Shown here: one piece after another, positions 33,500 through 43,857 of the stretch
How positions within the stretch are numbered: the first letter of the stretch is position 1
Layout of the letters: each line of letters starts with the position of its first letter
DNA from: Bacillota bacterium
GTDB taxonomy: Bacteria > Sysuimicrobiota > Sysuimicrobiia > Sysuimicrobiales > Segetimicrobiaceae
Length of the DNA: 64,000 nt
Assembly: GCA_021324295.1 (NCBI GenBank)
Contig: JAJPJJ010000036.1
Coordinates: forward strand, 1 to 64,000
Direction: 5' to 3'
Program-made: the position numbers and the translations under genes
Notes under the pieces: generated by a model
What the model was told of the DNA's origin: nothing
Database searches by the model: none
What the model saw: only the letters and a program-made list of their open reading frames with translations

Positions 33500-33982
33500 A
33501 TGAACGCGTTGCGGGGTGTGGCGCTCGCTGTGCTCGCCGTCTCGATCCTCACCACGGCCACGCTCGGCGGGCCTGGCGGGCACGGACCCAAAGGGGGACG
33601 GCCCCCGTCCGTGAAGGTCCTCCGGCAGGGCGAGGCGTTCTGCCCCTCCGCTGTGCTGGTCTTTCACAACGTCGCCATCCAGCCGGGGCGGTGCTACGTG
33701 CTGCTCGTCCAGCGCACCGTGCAGGGCACCTTTCTCGTCTTCGCCGCGCCCGACGCCCGGATCCCACCGGGGCAGCTGGTCCGCCTGAACACGCCCGCGG
33801 GCGCCAAGCTGCGGGGCCGGATCTTCTACGTCGTCCCGATCCAAACGACCGCCGTGATCGTGCCGGTGAACACCATCACCGTGGTCGCGGCGCGCATCGA
33901 GGACTACGGCCCGCAGGTCTCGATCGTCCTCGTCGGCACACCGGTACCCAACCTGGCTGTCGTCTTCACCGTGCGCCTGTAG
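33500..33982 (+). CDS. Secreted protein of unknown function
   Basis: This is a 160-residue protein with a clear Sec signal peptide in the first 22 residues (MNALRGVALAVLAVSILTTA). A Gly/Lys-rich linker follows, and then a compact, mostly beta-strand domain of about 115 residues rich in Val, Ile, Pro and Thr. Two cysteines (about residues 48 and 64) could form a disulfide after export. GAGGAGG lies seven bases before ATG 33500, so expression is likely. I do not recognise the family. It stands alone between the molybdoenzyme operon and the PerR-like gene. Confidence 0.75.
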   Translation: MNALRGVALAVLAVSILTTATLGGPGGHGPKGGRPPSVKVLRQGEAFCPSAVLVFHNVAIQPGRCYVLLVQRTVQGTFLVFAAPDARIPPGQLVRLNTPAGAKLRGRIFYVVPIQTTAVIVPVNTITVVAARIEDYGPQVSIVLVGTPVPNLAVVFTVRL

Positions 33983-34073
33983 CGAAGGTCCTGCCTCGCC
34001 GCTCCCGCGCCGGGCCCTCTGCCGCCGCGGTCGAGCTCCGGGCCGGTCCCGCCCGCGCGTCGGCGACGGGGCG

Positions 34074-34102
34074 TTGACAGCGCGCGGGTGGGCCCGTATA
34101 GT
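34074..34102 (+). promoter_or_regulatory. Consensus sigma-70-type promoter of the PerR/Fur-like gene
   Basis: TTGACA at 34074-34079 and TATAGT at 34097-34102 are separated by exactly 17 bases. Transcription should begin near 34108-34110, only a few bases before ATG 34113, giving an essentially leaderless mRNA. An AT-rich imperfect inverted repeat (about 34106-34131, flanked by GTTC and GAAC) overlaps the start and is a candidate operator for autoregulation by the Fur-family product. Confidence 0.75.
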
Positions 34103-34112
34103 TTTGTTCGTA

Positions 34113-34601
34113 ATGAGTCTTAATAAAGAACCCGTTCAATCGGTGCGCCCCGCCGCGGCCTGGGCCGATCTCCGCCGCCTCCTGGCGGCGCGCGGGGGCC
34201 GGCTGACGCCGCAGCGGATTGCGATCTACGAGGCGGTCGTCGGCCGGACGACCCACCCGAGCGTGGAGATGGTCTGCGACGAGGTCCGCCGGCGCTTCCC
34301 CAGCGTGAGCCCGGCCACGGTGTACGCGACGCTGGATCTATTCGCGGACCTGGGGTTGATCCAGCAGATCAGCGGCCCGGTCCGGCGCTACGACGGCCAG
34401 GCAGCGCGGCATGTCAACCTGGTCTGCCAGCGATGCGGGCGCGTGATCGACGTGCACGACCCTCGCCTCCGCAGCCTGGAGCGGACCGTCGCCGCCCGCG
34501 CGCGGTTTCACGTGAAGGCCGTTCGATTCGAGCTGCACGGAATCTGTCCCCGCTGTCGGCGGCCGCGGCCTCGCGGCCCGGAGATGCGGCGTGGCGCCTG
34601 A
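34113..34601 (+). CDS. Fur-family transcriptional regulator (PerR-like)
   Basis: This metal-dependent repressor has 162 aa. The winged-helix domain (about residues 15-88) contains RLTPQRIAIYEAV and VSPATVYATLDLF. Two CxxC pairs (Cys105/108 and Cys145/148) would hold the structural zinc. Candidate regulatory-metal ligands His48, Asp94 and His100 match PerR better than classical Fur, so peroxide sensing through iron oxidation is plausible. ATG 34113 was chosen over an upstream GTG because it follows the promoter. The stop overlaps the metal-transporter start by 11 bases. Iron or manganese control of that transporter is the likely job. Confidence 0.88.
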   Translation: MSLNKEPVQSVRPAAAWADLRRLLAARGGRLTPQRIAIYEAVVGRTTHPSVEMVCDEVRRRFPSVSPATVYATLDLFADLGLIQQISGPVRRYDGQAARHVNLVCQRCGRVIDVHDPRLRSLERTVAARARFHVKAVRFELHGICPRCRRPRPRGPEMRRGA

Positions 34602-35124
34602 GGGGGCGGGCGCGACCCGCCGGTGGCAGGCAGACCTCGAGGCGATCCGCGACCGGGACGGCTCGGGGTACCTCCTCAAGGTCGTGCAGCCGGCGCTGCT
34701 CGGGCTGATGGACGGCTCCATCTCCACCCTCGCGCCGCTGTTTGCGAGCGCGTTTGCGACGCGCAACCCGCATACGGCGTTCTTGGTCGGCAGCGCGGCC
34801 GCGCTCGGGGCCGGGATCAGCATGGGGTTCGCCGAGGCCCTCTCCGATACAGGCAAGCTGACGGGGCGCGGGCATCCGTTGGTCCGGGGATCGATCACCG
34901 GGGTGGCTACGTTGCTCGGCGGCATCCTGCACGCGCTCCCCTTCTTGATCCCGCACCTGGGCCTCGCGCTCGCGGTCGCCTACCTGATCGTCGGGGTCGA
35001 GCTGGTGGCGATCGCGTTCATACGCAACCGGTACTTCGGCATGAGCTTCTGGCTGTCGTTCCTCCAGGTCATCGTCGGCGGCGGGCTCGTCTTCGTGGCC
35101 GGCATCCTCATCGGCAGCTCGTAG
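34591..35124 (+). CDS. VIT/CCC1-type metal transporter (MbfA-like membrane domain)
   Basis: This 177-residue membrane protein has about five hydrophobic segments, starting with QPALLGLMDGSISTLAPLF. The conserved MGFAEALSD loop resembles the VIT1 domain of iron exporters such as MbfA. The ferritin-like N-terminal domain of MbfA is missing; only about 35 polar residues precede the first span. The GTG start at 34591 overlaps the regulator gene. Export of Fe(II) or Mn(II) under the control of the PerR-like repressor is inferred from the pairing. Confidence 0.78.
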   Translation: MAPEGAGATRRWQADLEAIRDRDGSGYLLKVVQPALLGLMDGSISTLAPLFASAFATRNPHTAFLVGSAAALGAGISMGFAEALSDTGKLTGRGHPLVRGSITGVATLLGGILHALPFLIPHLGLALAVAYLIVGVELVAIAFIRNRYFGMSFWLSFLQVIVGGGLVFVAGILIGSS

Positions 35125-35199
35125 CGATGCTGCGGGTGGGGGAATTCCGCCCTCGGAGAAGGAATTTCATGTCCCGATGCCATCGCCCCGGAGGATCGG

Positions 35200-36003
35200 A
35201 TGCCGGTGATCCCCTCGTTGAAGGAGCGACTGCGTAGCGGAGAGGCGGTGCTGGGGACGATCCTGCCCCTGCCCTCGCCGGAGGCGGCCGAGATCGTCGG
35301 TCTCGCGGGGTACGACTGCGTCCTCCTGGACTCGGAGCACGGCCCGCTCACGCACGAGACGCTGCAGGCGATGGCCCGCGCCTGCCGGAGCGTGGGCACG
35401 ATCCCGTTGGTGCGCGTGCCGGATCACCACCCCAAGCAGATCCTGCGGGCCCTGGACTGCGGGTGCGCGGGCGTGATGGCGCCGCAGGTCGAGAGCGCGG
35501 AGCAGGCTGCCGCGATCGTGGCCGCGACCCATTACGCGCCCGGGGGAACCCGGAGCCTCGCGGGCGCGACCCCCGCGGCCCGGTGGGGCGCGATCCCGCT
35601 GGCCGAGCACGTGGCGGCGAGCAACGCGTCGATCGTCACGGTGCTGCAGGTGGAGACCGGGCGCGGGCTGCGGGCCGTCGAGGAGATCGCCCGCGTGCCC
35701 GGCGTCGACGTCCTGTTCATCGGCCCGTCCGACCTCTCGCAGAGCCTCGGCCACCCCGGGGAGACTGGCCATCCGGAGGTACAGGCGGCGTTCCGGAGGA
35801 TCATCGACACCGGCCGGGCCGCCGGCGTGGCCGTGGGGATCCTGGCGCTGGGGCCCGAGGACGTCCGGGCGTACCGGCGCCTCGGCGTGACGATGTTCCT
35901 GGACAGCGCGCCCCGGCTGTTCCTGCGGGCCGGCCAGCTGCAGGTGGCGGCGATGCGGCAGGCGGCTGCCAGGACCGGGGCGGCGCTCGGAGACCAGCGG
36001 TGA
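35200..36003 (+). CDS. HpcH/HpaI-family class II aldolase
   Basis: This is a 267-residue TIM-barrel aldolase that would cleave a 4-hydroxy-2-oxo acid to pyruvate (or oxaloacetate) and an aldehyde. DSEHGP at residues 44-49, the metal-binding QVETGRG segment and IGPSDLSQSLG match KDR/HpaI-type class II aldolases that need a divalent metal. ATG 35200 has GGAGG nine bases upstream. It is the first of three same-strand genes (aldolase, unknown protein, tadA). A role in sugar-acid or aromatic breakdown is likely; the exact substrate is not readable. Confidence 0.88.
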   Translation: MPVIPSLKERLRSGEAVLGTILPLPSPEAAEIVGLAGYDCVLLDSEHGPLTHETLQAMARACRSVGTIPLVRVPDHHPKQILRALDCGCAGVMAPQVESAEQAAAIVAATHYAPGGTRSLAGATPAARWGAIPLAEHVAASNASIVTVLQVETGRGLRAVEEIARVPGVDVLFIGPSDLSQSLGHPGETGHPEVQAAFRRIIDTGRAAGVAVGILALGPEDVRAYRRLGVTMFLDSAPRLFLRAGQLQVAAMRQAAARTGAALGDQR

Positions 36004-36006
36004 GCC

Positions 36007-36627
36007 GTGGCCAAGCGGCTTGATTACCACGATCCGTTTCACGAGTTCGCCGGCCGGCTGACCGACGCGCTCGAGGACAACCACCTGGTCGTCTCCGGCT
36101 ACGCGTTCCTCGTGGACGTCGATCACATGAGCCGCGAGTACCGGTACGTCGTCCACCTCGAAGGCGAGCCTCCCGCGGACACACCGCCGGCGTTTGCCTG
36201 GCCCTGGGCCGAGCTGCGCTTCCTCGTGGACGCGCTGTCGTTCGGGCGGCACATCACCGAGTACGACGAGGGTGTGGAGTTCTCCCGGACCGTGCACGAG
36301 GAGGTCCAGGTGTTCGGCGAGCTCGTCACCGAGGTCACGATGGACCGGCTGCTCGTGCCCCCGGACGTCGTGATCCTGCGCCGCGCGATCGCGCACGTCT
36401 CCACCGACTCCGGCACGCCCAGCATCAGCCTCCAGCAGCACTTCTCGTCGGAGGACGCCCCGCCCGTGTACAGCGCACGCGTCGAATCGAGCGTCGTGCT
36501 CAAGGAGGACGAGCTCGTGGACGCCGACCGCCCCCGCAAGATCGCCGCGGCGATCGCCGCGATCCTCAACGGGCTGCAGGCGCTGCGCCTCCCGGCCGAG
36601 GGGGCGCCGCTGCCCCCCTCGGAGTAG
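36007..36627 (+). CDS. Conserved-looking protein of unknown function
   Basis: This 206-residue soluble protein with a GTG start lies three bases after the aldolase stop. The sequence alternates acidic and hydrophobic stretches, with an N-terminal DYHDPFHEFAGRL, a central WPWAELRFLVDALSFGRH and a C-terminal helix. There is no signal peptide, no membrane span and only His and acidic residues in clusters; cysteine is absent. I do not recognise the family. Codon use matches the neighbours. Tight spacing to the aldolase and tadA genes indicates one transcript. Confidence 0.75.
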   Translation: MAKRLDYHDPFHEFAGRLTDALEDNHLVVSGYAFLVDVDHMSREYRYVVHLEGEPPADTPPAFAWPWAELRFLVDALSFGRHITEYDEGVEFSRTVHEEVQVFGELVTEVTMDRLLVPPDVVILRRAIAHVSTDSGTPSISLQQHFSSEDAPPVYSARVESSVVLKEDELVDADRPRKIAAAIAAILNGLQALRLPAEGAPLPPSE

Positions 36628-36636
36628 CCGCGGCGC

Positions 36637-37101
36637 GTGACAGACGACCGGGCCTTCATGCGCGAGGCGCTCGCCGCGGCGGCCGCGGCGGCCGCCCTCG
36701 GAGACGTCCCGATCGGCGCCGTCGTCGTGCAGGACGAGCGGGTGATCGGGCGCGGCCTCAACCGCCGCGAGCTGGACCGGGATCCCACCGCGCACGCCGA
36801 GATCCTCGCGCTGCGCGCGGCGGCCCGGCACCTCGGCGGGTGGCGCCTGCCCGGGTGCACGTTGTACGTGACGCTGGAGCCGTGCCCGATGTGCGCCGGG
36901 GCGGCCGTGCAGGCGCGGCTCGCCCGCCTGGTCTTCGGGGCATCGGATCCCAAGGCGGGAGCGGCCGGGAGCGTCGTCGACCTGCTGCGCGCGGCCCGGT
37001 TCCCGCACCGGGTCGAGGTGACGGGCGGCGTCTGCGAGGAGGAGTGCGGCGCGATGCTCCGGCAGTTCTTCGCGGCGCTGAGGGGCCGGGACCGGCCATA
37101 G
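36637..37101 (+). CDS. tadA: tRNA-specific adenosine deaminase
   Basis: This enzyme converts A34 to inosine in the anticodon of tRNA-Arg(ACG). The product is 154 aa, the usual length. The zinc site is intact: His53 and Glu55 in HAEILAL, Cys83 and Cys86 in EPCPMCAG. The GTG start lies nine bases after the unknown gene. The C-terminal ECGAMLRQFF helix is typical of TadA rather than cytosine or guanine deaminases. Confidence 0.9.
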   Translation: MTDDRAFMREALAAAAAAAALGDVPIGAVVVQDERVIGRGLNRRELDRDPTAHAEILALRAAARHLGGWRLPGCTLYVTLEPCPMCAGAAVQARLARLVFGASDPKAGAAGSVVDLLRAARFPHRVEVTGGVCEEECGAMLRQFFAALRGRDRP

Positions 37102-37185
37102 CCGGCGAAGAGGAGCCCCGGGGACGCCGCAGAACTGTGGGTGAGGCCGCGGCCTCGCCTGCGGCGCGCGGCCCGGGCTGCGACG

Positions 37186-38187
37186 ATGGCGCTGCTGCTG
37201 CGGGACCCCGATCTGCGGACGGTGCTCACGATGCGGGACCTCGTCCCGCTCATGGAGCGCGCCCTCGCGGCGTTCAGCACGGGCGGCGCGGTGCAGCCGG
37301 TGCGCACCGCCGTCCCGGTCTCGCCTCACGGCGGCTATCTCGGTGTCATGCCCGGGTACCTCGCCGCCCCGGAAGCCCTCGGGCTCAAAGCCGTCGCGTG
37401 GTATCCGGGCAACGCGGCGCGCGGGCTCCCCACCCACCTCGCCACGATCCTGCTCCTCGACCCGGAGACCGGCGCGCTCCGGGCGGTGATGGACGGCCGG
37501 CTGATCACGGGGATGCGCACGGCCGCGGTCTCCGCGGCGGCCACGCGCCACCTCGCCCGCGCGCCCGCACGGGTCCTCGCGGTCCTCGGGGCCGGCGTCC
37601 AGGCCCGCAGCCACATCGAGGCGCTGCTGGAGGTCAGCGCTCCGGAGGAGATCCGGGTGTGGAGCCGCACGCATGCCCGGGCCGAGCGGCTGGCGGCGCA
37701 GACGCGCGAGCGGTTCGGCGTGGCCGCCTCGGCGCCAGCGACGGCCGAGCAGGCGGTGCGGGGCGCCGATATCATCTGCACCGTGACCGGCAGCGCGACG
37801 CCGGTCCTCCACGGGGCGTGGCTCTCCCCCGGCGCGCACATCAACGCGGTCGGCGCCCCGCGGCCGGACTGGCGCGAGCTGGATACGGACGTCATCGTCC
37901 GCGCCCGCGTGTTCGTCGACTCGCGCGCCGCCGCCGTGGTGGAGGCCGGCGACATCGTCGGCCCTGTGCGCGAGGGGGCGATCACCGAGGCCCATATCCA
38001 GGCCGAGATCGGCGAGGTGTTCGCCGGGCGCCACCCCGGCCGCACGGCCGCGGCGGATGTCACCCTCTTCAAGTCCCTCGGCCTGGCCGTCGAGGACGTG
38101 GCGACCGCGCACTTCGCGTACGCGCAGGCGCGCGCGCGGGCGGTGGGGCAGGAGATCCCCCTCGGGCAGGAGTTCGCCAGCGGCTAA
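37186..38187 (+). CDS. Ornithine cyclodeaminase/mu-crystallin family protein
   Basis: This is a 333-residue NAD(P)-binding protein of the OCD/Mu-crystallin family, whose members include ornithine cyclodeaminase, ketimine reductases and alanine/lysine dehydrogenases. The Rossmann motif LGAGVQARSH is near residue 131. DGRLITGMRTAAVSAAAT precedes it as in the family. ATG 37186 was preferred; a GTG at 37141 would add 15 Arg-rich residues. The enzyme type cannot be fixed from sequence, since the catalytic Asp region reads VNAVGAPRPDWRELD. Confidence 0.85.
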   Translation: MALLLRDPDLRTVLTMRDLVPLMERALAAFSTGGAVQPVRTAVPVSPHGGYLGVMPGYLAAPEALGLKAVAWYPGNAARGLPTHLATILLLDPETGALRAVMDGRLITGMRTAAVSAAATRHLARAPARVLAVLGAGVQARSHIEALLEVSAPEEIRVWSRTHARAERLAAQTRERFGVAASAPATAEQAVRGADIICTVTGSATPVLHGAWLSPGAHINAVGAPRPDWRELDTDVIVRARVFVDSRAAAVVEAGDIVGPVREGAITEAHIQAEIGEVFAGRHPGRTAAADVTLFKSLGLAVEDVATAHFAYAQARARAVGQEIPLGQEFASG

Positions 38188-38256
38188 CTGTAAGAAACGC
38201 AACGGGGCCGCGGCAGCGAGGACAGCCGCGCGGCCCGCGCGGAGGAGGGTGGTTCG

Positions 38257-40361
<2,105 letters not shown>

Positions 40362-40394
40362 GAGGGGGCGCCGGGGGGCGGGCGAGGACGCGTC

Positions 40395-41579
40395 CTACAC
40401 CGAGAACAGGCGCTGCGCAGGGAGCGTGAGACGCTCGGCACCCCCGGGCGTCACCACGAACTCGTCCTCGATCCCCACGGCGCCCTCGCCGGGGAACACC
40501 ATCTTCGGCTCGACGCAGAAGACGTGGCCCGGCCGGAGGGGATCCGCGAAGCCGTCGGCGAGCACCGGCCACTCGTCCAGCTCGAGCCCGACGCCGTGCC
40601 CGAGGTACCGGGCGCGCAGCGCGCCGTGCCCCATGAACCACTCCGCATAACCGAGCGCGCGGGCGCGGTCGAGCGCGCGGCGGTAGAGATCCTGCGGGGT
40701 GGCCCCCGGCCGGATCGCCGCCTGGACGTCGATGAGGATCTCGACCGCGGCCTCGTGCGCGCGGCGGAGCCTCTCCGGGAGGACGCCGATCACGAGGGTG
40801 CGCGTCTGGTCGCAGATGTACCCGTCCAGGCTCGCCGTGTAGTCGAAGACCACCGGCTCGCCGGCCACGATGCGGCGACGGCCGGGCCCGTACGGCACCG
40901 CCGCGCCGAGGCCCTCGCCGGCCAGCGGGAGGTCGGGGAAGCTGGGCACCGCCGCGGCCTCCCCCGAGAGGATGTGGCCCCAGTACACCTCCTGGTTCCA
41001 GCCGCGGACCCGCGTGATCCCCTGGTGGCCCGCGCGCCGCGCCGCGGCCTCTACCCGGCCCGCCAGCTCGATCTCGGTGATCCCTTCGCGGAGGGCCTCA
41101 AGGCCGGTCGCCAGCATCCGCTCGGCGAGGCGCGCGGCGGCCCGGATCTTCGCGAGCTCGTGCTCCGACTTGACCGACCGTACGTGCCGGATCGGCGCGG
41201 AGATGTCGACGATCTCGACGCCCCCGAGCGCGGCCGCCACGCGGTCGCGCACGACCGCCGGCAGCACGTCGAGCTCCAGGCCGATGCGGCGGGCGCCGCG
41301 CGCCGCATCGGCGACGAGCGCGGAGAGGTCGCGCAGGCTCCCGAGAGGCACGATCCGCTCGAGCGCGCTCTCCCGCCGGGCCCGCTCCAGCACCCGGCGC
41401 ACGCCGTACAGCGGGCGGCCGTCTGCGGGGATCACGAGGGCGCCGCTCTGCATGCTGCCGGCAAAGTAGAACAGGTCGGCGTTCTGCATGATGAGCGCGG
41501 CGTCCACCCCGAGCGCCTGAAGGTGGCGCTGGAGCGCCTCCGCGCGCCGGGAGAGCTCGTCCGGGGGAGTCGACGGCAT
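40395..41579 (-). CDS. M24-family metallopeptidase (Xaa-Pro dipeptidase-like)
   Basis: This 394-residue protein has an N-terminal creatinase/prolidase-like domain (residues about 10-145) and a C-terminal pita-bread catalytic domain. Metal-ligand segments are visible: VVFDYTASLDGYICDQTRT (first and second Asp), LGHGVGLELDEWP (His), CVEPKMVFPGEGAVGIEDEF (Glu, Glu). The ATG at 41579 has GAGGAG upstream. It is convergent with acs. Possible roles are imidodipeptide cleavage or creatinase-type hydrolysis; the family does not allow a precise substrate call. Confidence 0.88.
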   Translation of the reverse strand: MPSTPPDELSRRAEALQRHLQALGVDAALIMQNADLFYFAGSMQSGALVIPADGRPLYGVRRVLERARRESALERIVPLGSLRDLSALVADAARGARRIGLELDVLPAVVRDRVAAALGGVEIVDISAPIRHVRSVKSEHELAKIRAAARLAERMLATGLEALREGITEIELAGRVEAAARRAGHQGITRVRGWNQEVYWGHILSGEAAAVPSFPDLPLAGEGLGAAVPYGPGRRRIVAGEPVVFDYTASLDGYICDQTRTLVIGVLPERLRRAHEAAVEILIDVQAAIRPGATPQDLYRRALDRARALGYAEWFMGHGALRARYLGHGVGLELDEWPVLADGFADPLRPGHVFCVEPKMVFPGEGAVGIEDEFVVTPGGAERLTLPAQRLFSV

Positions 41580-41975
41580 TCGGTGGGCTCCTCGGCCGCA
41601 GCGCCGGACCGCGGCAGCGGCCGGCCGCGCGCCGGAGGATCGGGCCACGGCGGCGCGGCGGGCCGGATGCCGGGAGAGTTGGCGACGGACGGCCCGGTTC
41701 CCTCCGGCGGCCGCGGCGCCCGGCCCCTCCCGCGCGCGGGGCCGGACCGCAGGTGCGCACCTCGATGCGCCGCGCGCGCAGGCGCGCCCGCGGCTCCCCG
41801 GGCGTGCCGATATCACGACTCGCTCCAGGGGCATCAGGACCACCCGTGGCACCGCTCGGCCTCGTCGGGGCAAGACGCGGCCGCACGCGTCGGCGGGTCA
41901 CCGGCGGCGAGGTGGGCGAGCGCGTCACAGGGCTCGCGACCCGAGACCGGGTCGACGCCCGTCGACGCGCCGCCC

Positions 41976-42139
41976 GGGCCGGACGGCCGGAGATCTCGGC
42001 GGTACCGCTCGCCGCGTCCGTCACGCCGGCGAGGACCCGGAACGTCGAGGGCTTGCCGGCGCCGGGCACAAGGAGCCGCGCCGGCGGCATGCGAACTTCC
42101 GAGCCGGGACGAAGCGCGTGGCGGGCGGGCGACGATCGC
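41976..42139 (-). pseudogene. Possible remnant of an ABC ATPase N-terminal region
   Basis: In the minus-strand frame, residues reading LRPGSEV, then LLVPGAGKPSTFRVLAGV, then SGTAEISGRPA follow the order and spacing of an ABC ATPase start (PGE, Walker A GPNGAGKST, LAG, SG-V-I-GRP). The P-loop itself is damaged. No signature or Walker B follows, and the frame dissolves into Arg/Pro-rich sequence. This may be a decayed gene or a chance match in GC-rich DNA. Confidence 0.3.
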
Positions 42140-42153
42140 GGGGACCGAGGGCG

Positions 42154-42175
42154 CCGCGCGCCGGCCGGCGCGCGG
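42154..42175. repeat. 22-bp palindrome identical to the core at 27557-27578
   Basis: This is a perfect self-complementary GC-only 22-mer in the gap upstream of the HAD phosphatase gene. It matches base for base the central part of the 38-bp palindrome at 27549-27586. Both copies are intergenic. Confidence 0.7.
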
Positions 42176-42299
42176 AGCGCCACGCGATGGGACCGTGCGC
42201 GCACAAGCCGTGTCGGGGAGGAACCCCGGCCCGCGGGGCGAGGGTGGCCCGGGGCCGCGAGGCGCCGATCGGGCACAGCCTCGGCGGCGGGAGGCGGCC

Positions 42300-43075
42300 G
42301 TGACGAGGAGCGCCGTTGCGCGCGGGGGCGTCCGGCGTTCCTGTTCGACCTGGACGGGACACTCGTGGACAGCGTCTACCAGCACGTTCTTGCCTGGCGG
42401 CAGGCGCTCGAGGAGGCGGGCATCAGCCTCTCGGTGTGGCGGATCCACCGGCGGGTGGGGATGAGCGGCGGACTGTTCCTGAACGCGCTGCTCCGTGAGA
42501 CCCGCAACCGGGTCGATCCGGGGGAGGCGCTGCGCCTGCAGCACCTGCACGAGGAGGCGTACGCCCGGCTCGCCGGGCAGGTCCGGCCGCTGCCGGGTGC
42601 GCGAGAGCTGCTGGCCCATCTGTCCGGCGCAGGGGTGCCCTGGGCGATCGCGACGAGCGGGCGGCTCGCGAGCGCCGCGCCGACGCTTGAGGCCCTGGGC
42701 GTGGGCCCAAAGACGCCCGTGGTGACGCGCGATCAGGTGCGGCACGCCAAGCCCGACCCCGACCTGTTCCTGGCCGCCGCCGGCCGCCTCGGCGTTCCCA
42801 TCGACGAGGCGATCGTCGTCGGCGACAGCGTGTGGGACTTACTGGCGGCCCGGCGCGCGCGCGCGCTCGGCGTCGGGCTGCTCTCCGGAGGATACGGCCA
42901 GGACGAGCTGGAGCGGGCGGGCGCGTATCGCGTCTACGAGGACCCGGCGGACCTGCTGCGGCACCTCGACGAGGTGGGGGTGCGCATTGCCGACCCGAAG
43001 CGTGTCGGACGCGAGCGACGGCGCGCCAGGTCCGGGCGGCGCGCGGAGGATGCCGGCGCGGCCCCGCCGAAGTGA
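42300..43075 (+). CDS. HAD-superfamily hydrolase (phosphoglycolate phosphatase-like), 5' frameshift
   Basis: This phosphatase or beta-phosphoglucomutase-like enzyme has all four HAD motifs: FLFDLDGTL, TSG, the conserved Lys in HAKPDPDLF and GDSVWD. In the catalytic frame no start codon lies near motif I. GTG 42300, behind GGGAGGCGG, is one frame off. Adding a single G to the five-G run at 42324-42328 joins it to the catalytic frame as VTRSAVARGGRPAFLFDLDG, a normal family N-terminus and about 258 aa in total. As written, translation from 42300 would be wrong after about nine codons. The substrate is unknown. The 284-base gap after it holds no recognisable feature. Confidence 0.75.
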
Positions 43076-43359
43076 CCGGCGACAGCCCCATGCTTGGGTC
43101 ATCCTCCCGGGCCCATCGCTCCGTCTGCAGCATCCCGCTCCGGGGGCGGAGGACGAACGGTGCACCGCATGCGGCCCTCGCACAGTAGCTCGGGCGCGGC
43201 GAGCACGGCCCGGCCCACCTCGATCGCCATCCGTGCGTGCGCGCTCCCGGCGCCCCCGCGGGGCCCGTGCGGGCGCACACACCCTGGCCCGGGAAGCGCA
43301 GCATCCGGCGTAGCGGCCGGCCGCCCGGCGCGGCGCGGCCTGCAGGGGAGGGAGAGAGC

Positions 43360-43854
43360 GTGAAGCACAAGATCAGCCTCACGGTCAACGGCACCACGTA
43401 CACGCACGAGGTCGAGCCGCGTCTGTTGCTCGTGCACTACATCCGCGACGTGCTGGGGTTGACCGGCACCCACATCGGGTGCGACACCACGAGCTGCGGG
43501 GCGTGCACGATCCACATGAACGGGAAAGCCGTGAAGTCGTGCACGGTCCTGGCCGTGCAGGCCGACGGCGCCCAGCTGCTCACGGTCGAGGGGCTCGCCC
43601 GCGACGGTCAGCTCCACCCGATCCAGGAAGGGTTCTGGGAGGAGCACGGGCTGCAGTGCGGGTTCTGCACGCCGGGGATGATGCTGGCCGCGCTCGAGCT
43701 TCTCCAGCGTATCCCCGACCCCACGGAGGAGCAGATCCGAGCGGGGATCGAGGGCAACCTGTGCCGGTGCACCGGGTACCAGCACATCGTCAACGCGATC
43801 CAGTACGCGGCCCGCAAGATGCGGGGCGAAGAGCCGCGCAAGGCGGCGGTGTAG
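43360..43854 (+). CDS. Molybdenum hydroxylase 2Fe-2S small subunit (CoxS/XdhC-like)
   Basis: This is the electron-transfer subunit of a three-part molybdenum hydroxylase, 164 aa. A plant-type [2Fe-2S] domain has Cys41, Cys46, Cys49 and Cys61, and a helical second [2Fe-2S] domain has Cys100, Cys103, Cys135 and Cys137. GTG 43360 follows GGGGAGGGAG, so the longer upstream frame is not used. It is followed after three bases by the large subunit. Confidence 0.92.
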   Translation: MKHKISLTVNGTTYTHEVEPRLLLVHYIRDVLGLTGTHIGCDTTSCGACTIHMNGKAVKSCTVLAVQADGAQLLTVEGLARDGQLHPIQEGFWEEHGLQCGFCTPGMMLAALELLQRIPDPTEEQIRAGIEGNLCRCTGYQHIVNAIQYAARKMRGEEPRKAAV

Positions 43855-43857
43855 GCG

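Larger units (their letters stand above)
41580..42299. other. Long non-coding or decayed region
   Basis: In this 720-base gap between the M24 peptidase start and the HAD gene no intact gene is seen. Long open frames exist on both strands, but they are Arg/Pro/Gly-rich and look like GC-bias artefacts. Two items stand out: a stretch on the minus strand resembling part of an ABC ATPase (41976-42139) and a 22-bp palindrome at 42154-42175. Promoters for both flanking genes must also be here but were not recognised. Confidence 0.55.

Noticed and set aside
43099-43230. A 43-codon minus-strand frame in the gap before the molybdenum hydroxylase operon (starts [10 protein letters not shown]).
   Set aside because: Too short, without a ribosome-binding site or known motif; the frame is open by base composition.
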